A stretch of DNA of 64,000 bases from Rhea pennata (lineage: Eukaryota > Chordata > Aves > Rheiformes > Rheidae). The notes beneath the pieces were generated by a model. The model was given only the letters and a program-made list of their open reading frames with translations, was not told the DNA's origin and ran no database searches. The stretch is taken from the NCBI RefSeq assembly GCF_028389875.1, contig NC_084663.1, positions 118,939,801-119,003,800 on the forward strand, written 5' to 3'. A program made the translations under genes and the position numbers. Below are positions 12,287 to 22,100 of this stretch, in pieces; the stretch's first letter is position 1; the number at the start of each line of letters is the position of its first letter.

Positions 12287-13268
12287 GTTTACAAAGTGAT
12301 TAGACAACTGACACAGGAGTAAATACATCTTCATGTCTGTTGATCATAGAATCTTGAATTAAATCTATATGGGTGTGTGAGTGTGCAAGTAGAAACAAAT
12401 AGAAGGGCAAAAAACAGGAAGGGGGGGGGACAATGACAGCAACTGGAGACAAAGTGAAAAATAAAGCATACACACACACAAAAATTAGCCTGAAACTATC
12501 AAGCAAATAAGCATGGTACTAATTTACACACATAAGGTATATGTATGAATATTTATTCTCAGAAAATGTTCCCAACTGCACACCTGAAATATACTATTTC
12601 AGAGAAATCCCAAAGAGCTTTTCCCCCCCCCTCTTAATTAAAGGGGTATTTTTCTCTTCATATTCACAAGACCTAACATGTTTTTTTTTTCCTTTAGATA
12701 AAGGTGGGAAAAGTAGCAAACTATTAAAGATTAGGGGACGAAGAAACAGCAGCTTTCATAATTATAGCAGACTGATTGATTGTGGCCAGGTCATAAAGTT
12801 CTGGCTGTTTTGACTGATTTCTAAAGGCATAAGAGCCTTCATACATAAATTTTCAGAAAGCTCTATATTCTTTTAATGAAATTATGATTTCTGTGACCAT
12901 CAGAGATTTTAGTTACAAGTCAGCTTGTAGGTCTAACAAATCATAATAAGGCTTTATTTACTGGTCTTTCCAATCAAAATTAATAATCTTGACCACTGAT
13001 GATAAATACATTAAAATCAGTAATAATTAGATTTTTGACTCTCAGAAGAAAATAAATATGTATTGTCTGTCTCCTTATTAATGCACAAATGAAAACAAAA
13101 GTCACTGTTTTAAGAAATATCTGAACCACTGCTGAAACAAGCACATATGCTTTGTGCTATAATCTAGACCATAGTAAGATGAACCTGTGAGTTCCTTTAT
13201 TTACAGACATTCCTTTGAATTACCAGATTTCTTTGATTCTAGTAATAGTTTTCTATATTTTTAGAGGA

Positions 13269-13271
<3 letters not shown>

Positions 13272-13300
<29 letters not shown>
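13272..13300. repeat. (AT)n microsatellite
   Basis: About 29 bp of alternating A and T just beyond the likely 3' end of PIGP. Confidence 0.9.
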
Positions 13301-13304
<4 letters not shown>

Positions 13305-13513
13305 GATTTTAGAACTTGATGCAGAAAATCTTTACAACTCACACTCCTTGTTTCCAGTAATCTTAGTATTTTAGTAAGTCTAACAGATTTGCAGAAAATC
13401 AACATAGATTGCTGAGTGTAAGAAAATCTACCCCATACACCTTGACCGAAGACAAGTATTACATAACCACAGAAAAATTGCAAGTATAAATGTGTGAAAA
13501 TAAATAACTATAT

Positions 13514-14006
13514 TTTATTAATATTTACAAATGCAAATACAAAATGGAAATACTTCATTTTAATGTGACTTGTAATCCAAATCAAAACAAAAACAACAGG
13601 GAAAAGATTTTAAGATTCTCAAGCATTACTCTAACAGAGTACATTTGCTCTCTCTGAATTCAGTGAAAAATAGAAATGAGTTAGGCTCAAGTTCTTTTTT
13701 GTTTACACTGACAGGGAAAATATACGAATGGCCTATAAGTAACAGATCATTTCTTTCAAATCACAAGAACGGTTAAATTAATGTGGCAATATTCTCAGAA
13801 TCAAAAAGATTATTAAGGCCTATGCATAACAAAACCAAGCCATCTCAACAAATATGTTTACATGAATTCAAGTTAGAAATTCAGAAAAAAAATGTTTTGT
13901 TATACCAGCAGAAAATTTCTTCTCCTGGCACGGACAGGTTTTGATTTTCTTTTTTATTTCTGTAATGTTGCTACCAATACTTTATTCAGACAGACCTTAA
14001 ATACAA
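13514..14006 (-). other. PIGP: probable PIGP 3' UTR with candidate poly(A) signals
   Basis: Minus-strand AATAAA hexamers lie at 13981-13986, 13953-13958 and 13514-13519. The first is only about 20 nt past the stop codon, which would give a very short UTR. The distal one gives about 0.5 kb. Choice between them needs transcript data. Confidence 0.4.
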
Positions 14007-14137
14007 TTAACTACTATCACAGATGCCCTTTTCAGGAAAGAAAAACATTCTGTTTACTTCACTGATGGAAACATCTCTCAATGCAGGAATTGCTTCTTCT
14101 TGAAATTTCTTCTGTTGTTGCTTTTTTGCATAGTTAT
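14007..14137 (-). CDS. PIGP: PIGP coding exon 4 with stop codon
   Basis: Acceptor ctgtag| above 14137. Encodes [20 protein letters not shown] and [13 protein letters not shown], then a divergent end PEKGICDSS and TAA (14009-14007). Confidence 0.93.
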
Positions 14138-17100
14138 CTACAGGAAACAAAATAAATACATTCTGCATATTAAAGACGCTTTTTTCTTTAAAGAAACGCT
14201 ACATATTGCAACATTTACGCATTTAGCTACTGTAAGCATTGCTAAAAGCTCTCCATCTTGCTAAAGTATTCGATAGTAGTTCAGAAATTCTTACAACAAA
14301 GTCACTGAAGAAATAAGTCTGCCCTCCTGCTGGAATCACTATATGGTATTTTGCCTGATTTGAGATTCTGTATGACAATAAATACGCACAGGAAAAACAA
14401 ACAAACAAACAAACAGCCAACCCCTCTTCCCTCTCCAATGGCTAAGGCTGCTGTTTGAACAATTTACAGTAGGATTTCCACTGCAAGATGCAGTATATCC
14501 TCCCTTCATGTTGGCTGCTTGTTGCCATCACCACACAGCTCCCTTCCCTGTATTAGTGCAAACATTTTTCCAATTACATGTTGAACACAATTAGGAAACT
14601 TGATCCCTCGAGGTGAGGGGAAGGGGAGTGATAAAAATAGCTGTTTTTCAACCAGAGTAGTTCCCCATCCCATCTGTCATACAGCCACACAAAAAATTTG
14701 ACCTAGCACCAAGTGAGAAGATGACTGTGAGGGAGCAGCTAAGAGCTCACGGAGGACTGCACTACAGCTTTTGGCAGAAGCACTGAAGTAAAGCATTTGA
14801 ACTACAGCCTTGTTTTTTTTTTTTTTTTCCTGAGCAGCTCATCATAATCTAGTACTACATCCATAGTTTCTTAAAACGATGCAATTTCTTTTGCCTACCC
14901 CATAAGCAATAGTTACATTCCTTGGCAAGTTTTGCTGTGTTTTGGTTTTTTTGTTTGTTTGTTTGTTTATTTGTTTTTAAACCAAAAAATGTTATCTGCA
15001 AACAGAATACCATGTGGAAAAAGATGCAGTAGTCTGGATAATATTTTCTATGCCTAGAATGGATTTGGAGAAAGAGACTATGGGAAAGTCAAAAGAAAAA
15101 CTGAAAAATTTTTTTTTGAGTGCATTACTGACCTTTATCTAATGAGGCCTCAGTACTGCAGCATCCTCAGCACACCAATCTTACTCCTGCACACCTTACT
15201 TCATCTGCCATTGCCTTGTACTCATATCCTTCCTTTATTACACTCCTCACTTGTTTGTAATGTATGGTACAAGACTAGGAGAACTTCACTTGCCTACGTT
15301 CCTTTTCTCTCATGATGCCTGTTACTAGCTGGAAACCACTGCCGAAAGACAGTAAAGATGAAAGAGTCGAGCTCATGGCTATCTTCTCACTCTAGACTGT
15401 AAGTATTTCCAGGAACTCCTCTCCTATTTAACTCAGCTGAAAAATGAAAAGCTTAAAATCTGAGTCATATTACTTAAACATATAAATAAATATATACAGA
15501 TATAAAAAGTTGTCAATTAACTATCAAAATCCTCAAAGAATAACAATAAAATTACCTGTAATATTATGCGTGGAGTTGAGTGGAGCTGTACTCATCATGT
15601 TAATACCAAAAAGTAATATATAGCCAATTCCTATAACAACTAGTAGATATGCAGGCAACGCAACTGCCCAGTACCTGAGAAATAAAATTTTAAAATTTAT
15701 ATATCATAACAACAAAGTGTCTATTAACGTAACAGTTTTAATGTACTGGCTGTTATTGCATCCAGCACAAACTTAGCTAGGATGGAAAGAAATATCACCA
15801 CTATGGACCCTGGTTCCTCCCAAGACGACTATTAACTACAGAGTAACTTTAACCAGTCCGTTATAAACAATCAAACAAATTCCTTATACAGAGGTTTTAT
15901 TTTTTATATACAATTTAAAATCTACTGTATTTCAGCTGGCAAACTTGGTTAAGATAAATTTTCAAACTTACCATAAAACACTGAAATGAATACTGTTTCT
16001 TTCATTACACAATGTTTTCTCTTATAGTAATTACTTATTGGCATAAAATAATGCTTCACAAAAACAACAACCAGCCCTTTATCATCAGGGAAAAATGGAT
16101 TAAATGCAAGGCTATTGTTTAAAGATACATGTATAGTTTTTCTATTTGCTATTCAAAATTAATTCATGGTGTTATAGATGCATACATACTCAGGCTTAAG
16201 AGTTTAATTATTTGAACTTACTTTTGAGGCCAGTATGTTAGTCCCAGTGAGAACAGCCAAGTCTCAGGAACGTATGCCCAGATAAGATACAGAACTGCGC
16301 AAAATAATTAAAAAAAATCGTAACAGTACAACTGATACTGTTTTAGACTCTTCTTAAGTTTCAGAGCAATACTTCCATGTCAATACATACTGTGATAGTA
16401 TTTTGTTTTTATATAATTTAAACTCAAGTAGCTCTAACATGATATGGTAGAATACACAACTCATACACAAAACCTGTCCAGTATAGGGACAATGTTTTGT
16501 AGCTAATTATATGCTACCATATTTGTATTTACTTTAATATTTAGTTTTTGATTGCCTATGTAGGCAGAATTTTGTGCACTGCCTTGGAACTACAAGACTA
16601 AAATACTCTGCAAAAGCATGCCAAATGACTGCATACAGAGCATATTAGATTACAAAGTGATCATACAGTGAGTTGTATGACTAAAAGAAGAGTTGGCAGA
16701 ACTGCAGGGCTAGGATGGAAGAATTGGATTCAGGAAAAAAAATACTGAAAATATTTTCTGTCTCTTGGTAAGTTTAATAGCAATTTTCATATTAACATAA
16801 CCAACATTGAAAATTTTTCTCCCCAACAACAAATTCACAGTAAGTTCAGCAAAACCCAAATAAACCATTTAGTAGCCAAACAAGTTTAGTGAGACAAAAT
16901 CTGGAACTGCAGTGGCTTGCTCCATAGAACTAACACTGGGAAGAACAGAAGCTGACTTATTTGCATTGCCACCTCCAAAAAATGTGAGACTTGCATAAAG
17001 ATCTTACTGTACTGTTCAACTACAAAGTATTTACAACACTTTTCCATTCGTTGAAAAAGTGTTCATCCTCTCTAGTTTTGTGTGGGCATGTAAAATATCC

Positions 17101-17619
17101 CTAATGAAATGCTAAAGCATCTATTGCATCAGCAGAGAAAAGCCAACACAACTCTGGCCATTTCCCATTGCTATTAACCAAATATCCCCTAACCTTAAGT
17201 ATCTGGGGTTTTAGCACTTGGGGGTTGGGTGGGGACATTTAGCTGTAGGCTAAATATCTACAGTGGTTAGAGAACAGCAACACTATATGCAATTCAAGTA
17301 AAAAAGTTACTAAAATTAGAATGCAGAGTTTTTTTCAAATGAGCATTTGAGCCCATAATAGTATTAAAGACAGACAAAACATGATAGGATCACAAAAGGT
17401 AATGCTAGATTTTTGTAACAGATCTGCTAAGTAAAATTGTAGTTGTAACTCTTTTAGATGGGTCTTATTGGAACTGTATTTTTCTCCTAAGCACAGCAAC
17501 ACTTTTCAGTGAACTATTCAATACCCTATGTACTTACTAAAGCCAAACCACGATCCTAAGAAAAGAGCAAATCCATATATTGCTCTTTCTGGCAACGGGG
17601 CTGGAGAATTTTCAACCAT
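14007..17619 (-). CDS. PIGP: PIGP, complete spliced CDS (4 coding exons, 134 aa)
   Basis: Subunit P of GPI N-acetylglucosaminyltransferase (GPI-GnT), the ER membrane complex with PIGA, PIGC, PIGH, PIGQ, PIGY and DPM2 that transfers GlcNAc from UDP-GlcNAc to phosphatidylinositol, the first step of GPI-anchor synthesis. Read 5'->3' on the minus strand, the exons are 17619-17538, 16294-16222, 15674-15556 and 14137-14007. They join in phase (405 nt with stop). The protein starts [17 protein letters not shown]. It has one hydrophobic segment at about 14-36 and another at about 54-76, with [12 protein letters not shown] between them, and a Lys/Gln-rich cytosolic tail ([21 protein letters not shown]). 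An in-frame TAA at 17637-17635 precedes the ATG, so this start is firm within the exon. Length equals the 134-aa mammalian form as I recall it. The last about 10 residues differ. Confidence 0.96.
15556..15674 (-). CDS. PIGP: PIGP coding exon 3
   Basis: Acceptor ctcag| above 15674, donor G|gtaatt below 15556. Encodes [20 protein letters not shown], transmembrane segment 2, then [12 protein letters not shown]. Confidence 0.95.
16222..16294 (-). CDS. PIGP: PIGP coding exon 2
   Basis: Acceptor gcag| above 16294 and donor |gtaagt below 16222 on the minus strand. Encodes [20 protein letters not shown] and WPQ, conserved in PIGP. Confidence 0.95.
17538..17619 (-). CDS. PIGP: PIGP coding exon 1
   Basis: Minus-strand ATG at 17619-17617, donor A|gtaagta below 17538. 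Encodes [20 protein letters not shown] and the first part of transmembrane segment 1. The upstream UTR may continue unspliced or begin at a pyrimidine-rich acceptor near 17640. Confidence 0.95.
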
Positions 17620-17772
17620 GCCGGTCTCTCCCCTTTAACTTCGGGAGGATGAAAGAAAAGAAGCATCACTCACAGGCTTCGCTACGATTTACATACTATT
17701 ACAGGGAGCAAGACCGCACAAATCATTTATTTACCACCACCCCCCGCCGCGGCGTGCGCCGCCGGCCTGACC

Positions 17773-17788
17773 GGGGGGGGGGGGGGGG
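17773..17788 (+). repeat. G16 homopolymer inside the promoter island
   Basis: Sixteen consecutive G on the + strand, about 150 bp upstream of the PIGP start codon. Able to form G-quadruplexes and prone to assembly error. Confidence 0.9.
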
Positions 17789-17791
17789 CGG

Positions 17792-17803
17792 TGCGCATGC
17801 GCA
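17792..17803. promoter_or_regulatory. NRF1-type site 1
   Basis: TGCGCATGCGCA, a full palindromic match to the NRF1 consensus. Confidence 0.75.
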
Positions 17804-18075
17804 GAGCCCGGCACGCCGCGCGCACCCCTCAACGGACGGGCAGCAGCCGCGGCGCTGCCGACCCCTTTTCTCCCGCGGCCTGTCCTGCCCGCAGCCCTCC
17901 CTCCTCCACCTCCTCCTTCCTTCTTTCGCCTGCCTCGGCCGGCTAGGTCATTCCACCCCCTTCCTTTCCAGTTCCCCAGGAAGGGAACCACACCCAGGGC
18001 GCCCTTGAGCGCAGCGGGGAAGAGAAGCGCCCATCCGCCCACCCTACCTCCGCTGGGTGGCGGCACCTGGCACCT

Positions 18076-18087
18076 CGCGCATGCGCA
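18076..18087. promoter_or_regulatory. NRF1-type site 2
   Basis: CGCGCATGCGCA, the GCGCATGCGC core intact. Confidence 0.75.
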
Positions 18088-18143
18088 GTAGGAGAAGGTG
18101 CGCCTCTGGCGTCCCCGCCCGCTCCGAGCGCCCCTGGGAAGCA

Positions 18144-18155
18144 GGCGCATGCGCA
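18144..18155. promoter_or_regulatory. NRF1-type site 3
   Basis: GGCGCATGCGCA, the GCGCATGCGC core intact, 68 bp after site 2. Confidence 0.75.
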
Positions 18156-18225
18156 GCAACCACGGGATTCGCGGCGCGCGGAGGGGTGGCACCGCGCGTC
18201 TCACCCAGGGTGGAAAGCTCTCCCT

Positions 18226-18233
18226 TGACGTCA
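18226..18233. promoter_or_regulatory. CRE (TGACGTCA)
   Basis: Perfect palindromic cAMP response element, 20 bp upstream of a CCAAT box, in the island core. Confidence 0.65.
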
Positions 18234-18245
18234 GAAGGCAGGCGG

Positions 18246-18250
18246 CCAAT
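18246..18250 (+). promoter_or_regulatory. CCAAT box (NF-Y type)
   Basis: GGCCAATAGCG context, close to an NF-Y site, in forward orientation about 50-90 bp before the presumed TTC3 start. Confidence 0.6.
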
Positions 18251-18279
18251 AGCGGGGCGGAGGCTGATGAGCGGGCTGG

Positions 18280-18285
18280 CACGTG
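18280..18285. promoter_or_regulatory. E-box CACGTG
   Basis: Perfect palindromic E-box (USF/MYC class) just upstream of the presumed TTC3 transcription start. Confidence 0.5.
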
Positions 18286-18289
18286 CGGG

Positions 18290-18357
18290 GGGAGGGGCCA
18301 GCCGTGGGCCCGGCGGCAGCGGCGGCGGTTGGTCTCGCGCTGGCCGTGGCGGGCGCG
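18290..18357 (+). other. TTC3: possible TTC3 5' noncoding exon 1
   Basis: A good donor GCG|gtgagt lies at 18358 within the CpG island, and the first coding exon has its own acceptor at 19112, so a noncoding first exon is required. The 5' boundary is a guess. A second candidate donor (CTG|gtgaga) is at 18639. Confidence 0.35.
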
Positions 18358-19123
18358 GTGAGTGGTGGGCGCGCCCCTCCCCCCCCGCCCCACCCTTCGC
18401 CGCGCGGTGCCCGCTCGTTACAGGCCGCGTGGGGCCGGGAGGGTGACGCCCGTTTCCCGGAGCCCCCGGCGGGTAGCGCCTGTCCCGACATCCAGCGCTG
18501 CGGCCCCGGCGGGCCCCCGGGAGCCCCTCCGCGGCGGGGCCGGTGCCGCGGGGCGGGGCGGGGGGACGGGAGCGGGAGCGGGGCGGCGCCGCTGCCTGGG
18601 CGGTGGCCACGGCTCCGTCCGGCTGCGACACGTCGCTGGTGAGAGCCCCGCTGCTTCCGGGCCCGGGCAGTGGCGGCGAGGCGGCCACCGCCGCCGGCGG
18701 CCGTGGCGGGGAAGGGCGAGCGGCGACGGTGCGGGGCCCTAGGCGAGGAGAGATATCCACGGGTGCGGCGTGTTTAAATCCCCTGTCTTCGGGCTTGGCG
18801 AATACGGCTTAGGTGCTGCCTCTTTCCCCGGGTGGTGGAAGCTGCCCTTCGCTTTCCTGGCTGTTCGGCATGAGGTCGTAGGAGTACTGTCGGGGGCCAC
18901 GGACTTGCAAGACCGTTAAGAGTTTTTAATTTAACTGGTTTTTAATTTGAGCAATTATCTGACGCTTTAGGTTACTTTCCTTAAGACTAATTATGTCACA
19001 TAAAAATACAAATACTTATCTTCGGTGAAACTGTTGCAAATTGAGACTTTCCTCTCCCCCTACCCCGACGTGCTTCTTATCTTTTTTTCTGTTTTTTTTT
19101 TTTTTTTTTCAGGGTTAAGCACG

Positions 19124-19198
19124 ATGGCTGAGCCTGTGTCTGAATCTGAATCTACAGCCTTGGCTTTTTATGCTGGTGATAAATCTTGTTGTGAACTG
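19124..19198 (+). CDS. TTC3: TTC3 coding exon 1
   Basis: The exon begins at 19113 after an 18-T tract and cag. ATG at 19124 has A at -3 and G at +4. Encodes [20 protein letters not shown] and five more residues. Donor CTG|gtaagt. This N-terminus is weakly conserved against mammals. Confidence 0.8.
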
Positions 19199-22100
19199 GT
19201 AAGTGGGTTTGGAACTAGATGAAAGACTTGCAAGATGATCTAATGAGGCTTATACTTAGGCCTGATCTATAGACTGATTACTAATCTTGATGAACTTCAA
19301 GTGCTGCAAAGATATAGTATACCTCTGTAAATTATTCTCTTGCAATAGATAAGTAAAACTAGACAGCGATATATAGATCCTGCTAACACAGTTTTACTAA
19401 TCTGCTGGCTTTGTGTCTAGTCTGCGTTTGGGATGGTACACCTCAGGGTTTCATGTGTATTCAGTTCCTTAATCACCAAGTATTCAGAAGTTAGTTCATG
19501 TAAGCTCAAGACTGCAAATAATTGTATAGTCTTTGTATATTCTTTGCTCTTGTCATCTTTTGTATTCTAGTTTTTTTTGAATCCAATAACGCCTCCATTC
19601 ACCTTAGGTGTTAATTTTTATTGCATAAAATGTAGTATTCTTTTCTTTTAATATTTCCAAGGATACTTTCCTTTTTGTTATGCCTAAGGAGTCTTAAAAC
19701 ACAGTGTGGTAGTTGCACATTTTTGCTACTTGGAGTTACAGGTTATTTATCCTAAGTGGTGGTGTTGCCAGATACAAACTCACTGGCCTACAATTCTTCT
19801 TCTCATGCAGAATATGTAGCATAGATAAAATGACCTATTTGTAAAAATGTATCCAAACTAGGGACTGATACAGACAGAGTAATGAGTCTCATGGGAAATT
19901 CTTGATATCAATAAAGATTTTTGTGTGCTGTGGACAGAATGATGTACTTAAACATTTGTGATAGCATAAGATGCTAGGCATAAGATACAAAGATACAGCA
20001 CTTCTGAAGCAAATATACTAGTTGTTCCCAGTTACCATGTTTTAGTTTATGTTGCAGAGAGGTCTTGAAGCATGCTGATAGACTTCACGTGGATTGAAAC
20101 TAAACCAAAAGTTGCTTTCAGGAGTATATGTAATGTACATCAACTTCTAATAGGTGCCCAGTCTATGGGACAACGCTTGAACTAGTACAAAGTAAAACCC
20201 CCTGAAAAGTGTGTGACATGAAAGTATACTCCTCAGCAACAGCTCCTTTGATTTATAGATTTTTTTTTTGTCTATTTCATCATACTGGCTTATAAAGGCA
20301 TACCTATAGACCATCTTTGATATTGGTCCCCCAAATATGTGGTTTGAAAGCAAAAGTATCTGTAATAACTACCATTTTTTTCAGAAAAGGAATTGATGAC
20401 AGAACCTAAAAGCTAAATACCTTCCTCCTTTCCACGGATGTAAGGAGTTTATACTGGTTTAATATTTAGGACTAATTAAGTAGTTGTTGCTTGTAGTTGA
20501 TGTAATGTGTTTGCAGGATATACTGTGTTAATAATTAACATGTTTATCTTTAGAGTCATGGAGTATTTATACAGCGTTCTTCACATAAACCTAGAACAGG
20601 TATGTAAATTAAACTAATTCTACATAACTTTTTACTGTGCAATTCCTGTGCTGCATGTGGATCTTTGGATTGCTGTTTCACTTTTTTTCTTACTTTTTCT
20701 CCATACATACAAAATTATTTGGTCTCTTCCGAGTGGAAGCATTGCTATATTTTGGGTTGGAATAATTCTCATCTCTTTGCTGTAACTCCCTCCCTCCCTC
20801 CTTCCTTCCTTATCTCTTTGATTTTTTTGGTTAGTTGTAGAAAAGTAGATGGCTACACAATATACCAAGTTCTTCAAAATTATTCAATATACAAAATGGA
20901 AACCTATGACATCTAGTACGTGGGAAACTCAGATGAATGCAGCCACCTGTGTAAAATTGGGTTTTGTATATATTCAAACTCTCAGATGCTACTGCTTCTG
21001 TTCTGAGGGCAGTTGATATCCTCAACAGTCAAATGAGAGTCTTTATCCATAAAAGATTGTCTCCAAGAAAAATGGATTATATTTTTGAAAGAGCAACACA
21101 TCACAAAGAAAGGGCTCAGGAGGAAAAAAAATTGCAGAGTTTGTGCCTTGTTGCTACATGCCATGCTACTACTGAATTATTACAGAAAATAATTAAACAG
21201 GTATAGCTAGAAGTAGCTTATTTTTTGTCTTGATAGTAGCACCCCTTATAGCCTTTAAACAGCTCACAGCCTTTGTTAGGCTCCTCATTAGAAGCAAGCA
21301 ACACTTCTTCAATGTAATTCAGAAGGCAGTGAGACCACTCATTGGCCAAGGAATATAAAACTTGCCAGCAGTTTTCTCGTCTCACTTCAGTATAGATTCC
21401 CTCTTCTCCCTGGACTGAAAAACAATGCAAGTCACCACTTACATTTAGAATTTTCAAGTCATCTTGTTTCAGTTAATTAGATGATACACAGGGATACACT
21501 ATGGAAATAACTGATGTTTTTGGAATGTTTAATTGCACTTTGATTATTTGTAATGCCTGAATTGGATAGACTAACTGCTGACTATTTTTTTTAATTAAAG
21601 ATGTTGATCCCTGTGAAGCATGGTGCAGTCAACCGGTTGACATATTAAGAGAATATTGCAACATTATTAAAATACGCATCTTCTGGCCACTTCTCTTCAA
21701 AAGTGAGAGTAATTCTTTGGTAGCTGATTGGAGGTAAGCAATTGTGTTCTTAAAGTGGTTCACTTGCATTTTTTTTATTACTTGTGAAAGATTTATGTAC
21801 ACTTTCAGTAACAGGTAAATTAGGGAAATCATAAACTGTCTTAATGTTTTTACAGTGAGCTAAATAAGTTAAAGTCAGAAGACACGGTTTCTGAGCATAG
21901 GGATGAAAATATTAAGAATGAGTTTCTGAAGTTTGGAATCTAAGTGTATATTTAAGGACTTGAATGGATGCACTATATTTTGAAAGTACCAAATGCTCCT
22001 CAACTGGTTTTGATTTTCTTTCTACAAAGAGCTTGTTTGAGTTTGTAGCTGTTGATTTGCTTAGATCTTAGAAGAATATTATTAGTAGTTAAGACCATAT

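Larger units (their letters stand above)
8101..13513. other. intergenic region between convergent RIPPLY3 and PIGP
   Basis: No gene supported. Contents seen: a 72-bp duplication (9139-9210 and 10654-10725), two open stretches of 116 and 135 codons near 10353-11159 without recognisable protein features, AATAAA plus A25 at 11252-11308, a G run at 12421-12429, a 9-bp-stem hairpin at 12265-12286, and an (AT)n tract at 13272-13300. Confidence 0.6.
14138..17537 (-). other. PIGP introns
   Basis: Introns 14138-15555, 15675-16221 and 16295-17537. They hold an AAAC microsatellite at about 14395-14415, a TTTG-rich tract at about 14949-14980 and poly(T) runs. No further gene or mobile element recognised. 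Confidence 0.7.
17740..18770. promoter_or_regulatory. CpG island: divergent PIGP/TTC3 promoter
   Basis: Abrupt switch from AT-rich sequence to very GC- and CpG-rich sequence between the 5' ends of PIGP (minus) and TTC3 (plus). There is no obvious TATA box. It holds three NRF1-type palindromes, TGACGTCA, CCAAT and CACGTG elements and GC boxes, a normal composition for a housekeeping bidirectional promoter. Transcription start sites are inferred only: PIGP somewhere between 17640 and 18060, TTC3 near 18290-18340. The long open frames across the island on both strands are composition artefacts. Confidence 0.88.

Noticed and set aside
17731-18812. Long open frames on both strands across the CpG island (up to 238 codons)
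   Set aside because: Very low stop-codon frequency from GC richness; Pro/Arg/Gly/Ala-rich translations with no domain; overlapping on both strands in the divergent promoter.
20964-21206. 80-codon open frame with a charged helix-like sequence in a TTC3 intron
   Set aside because: Does not match TTC3, and using it would interrupt the phase-consistent junction from coding exon 2 to 3.
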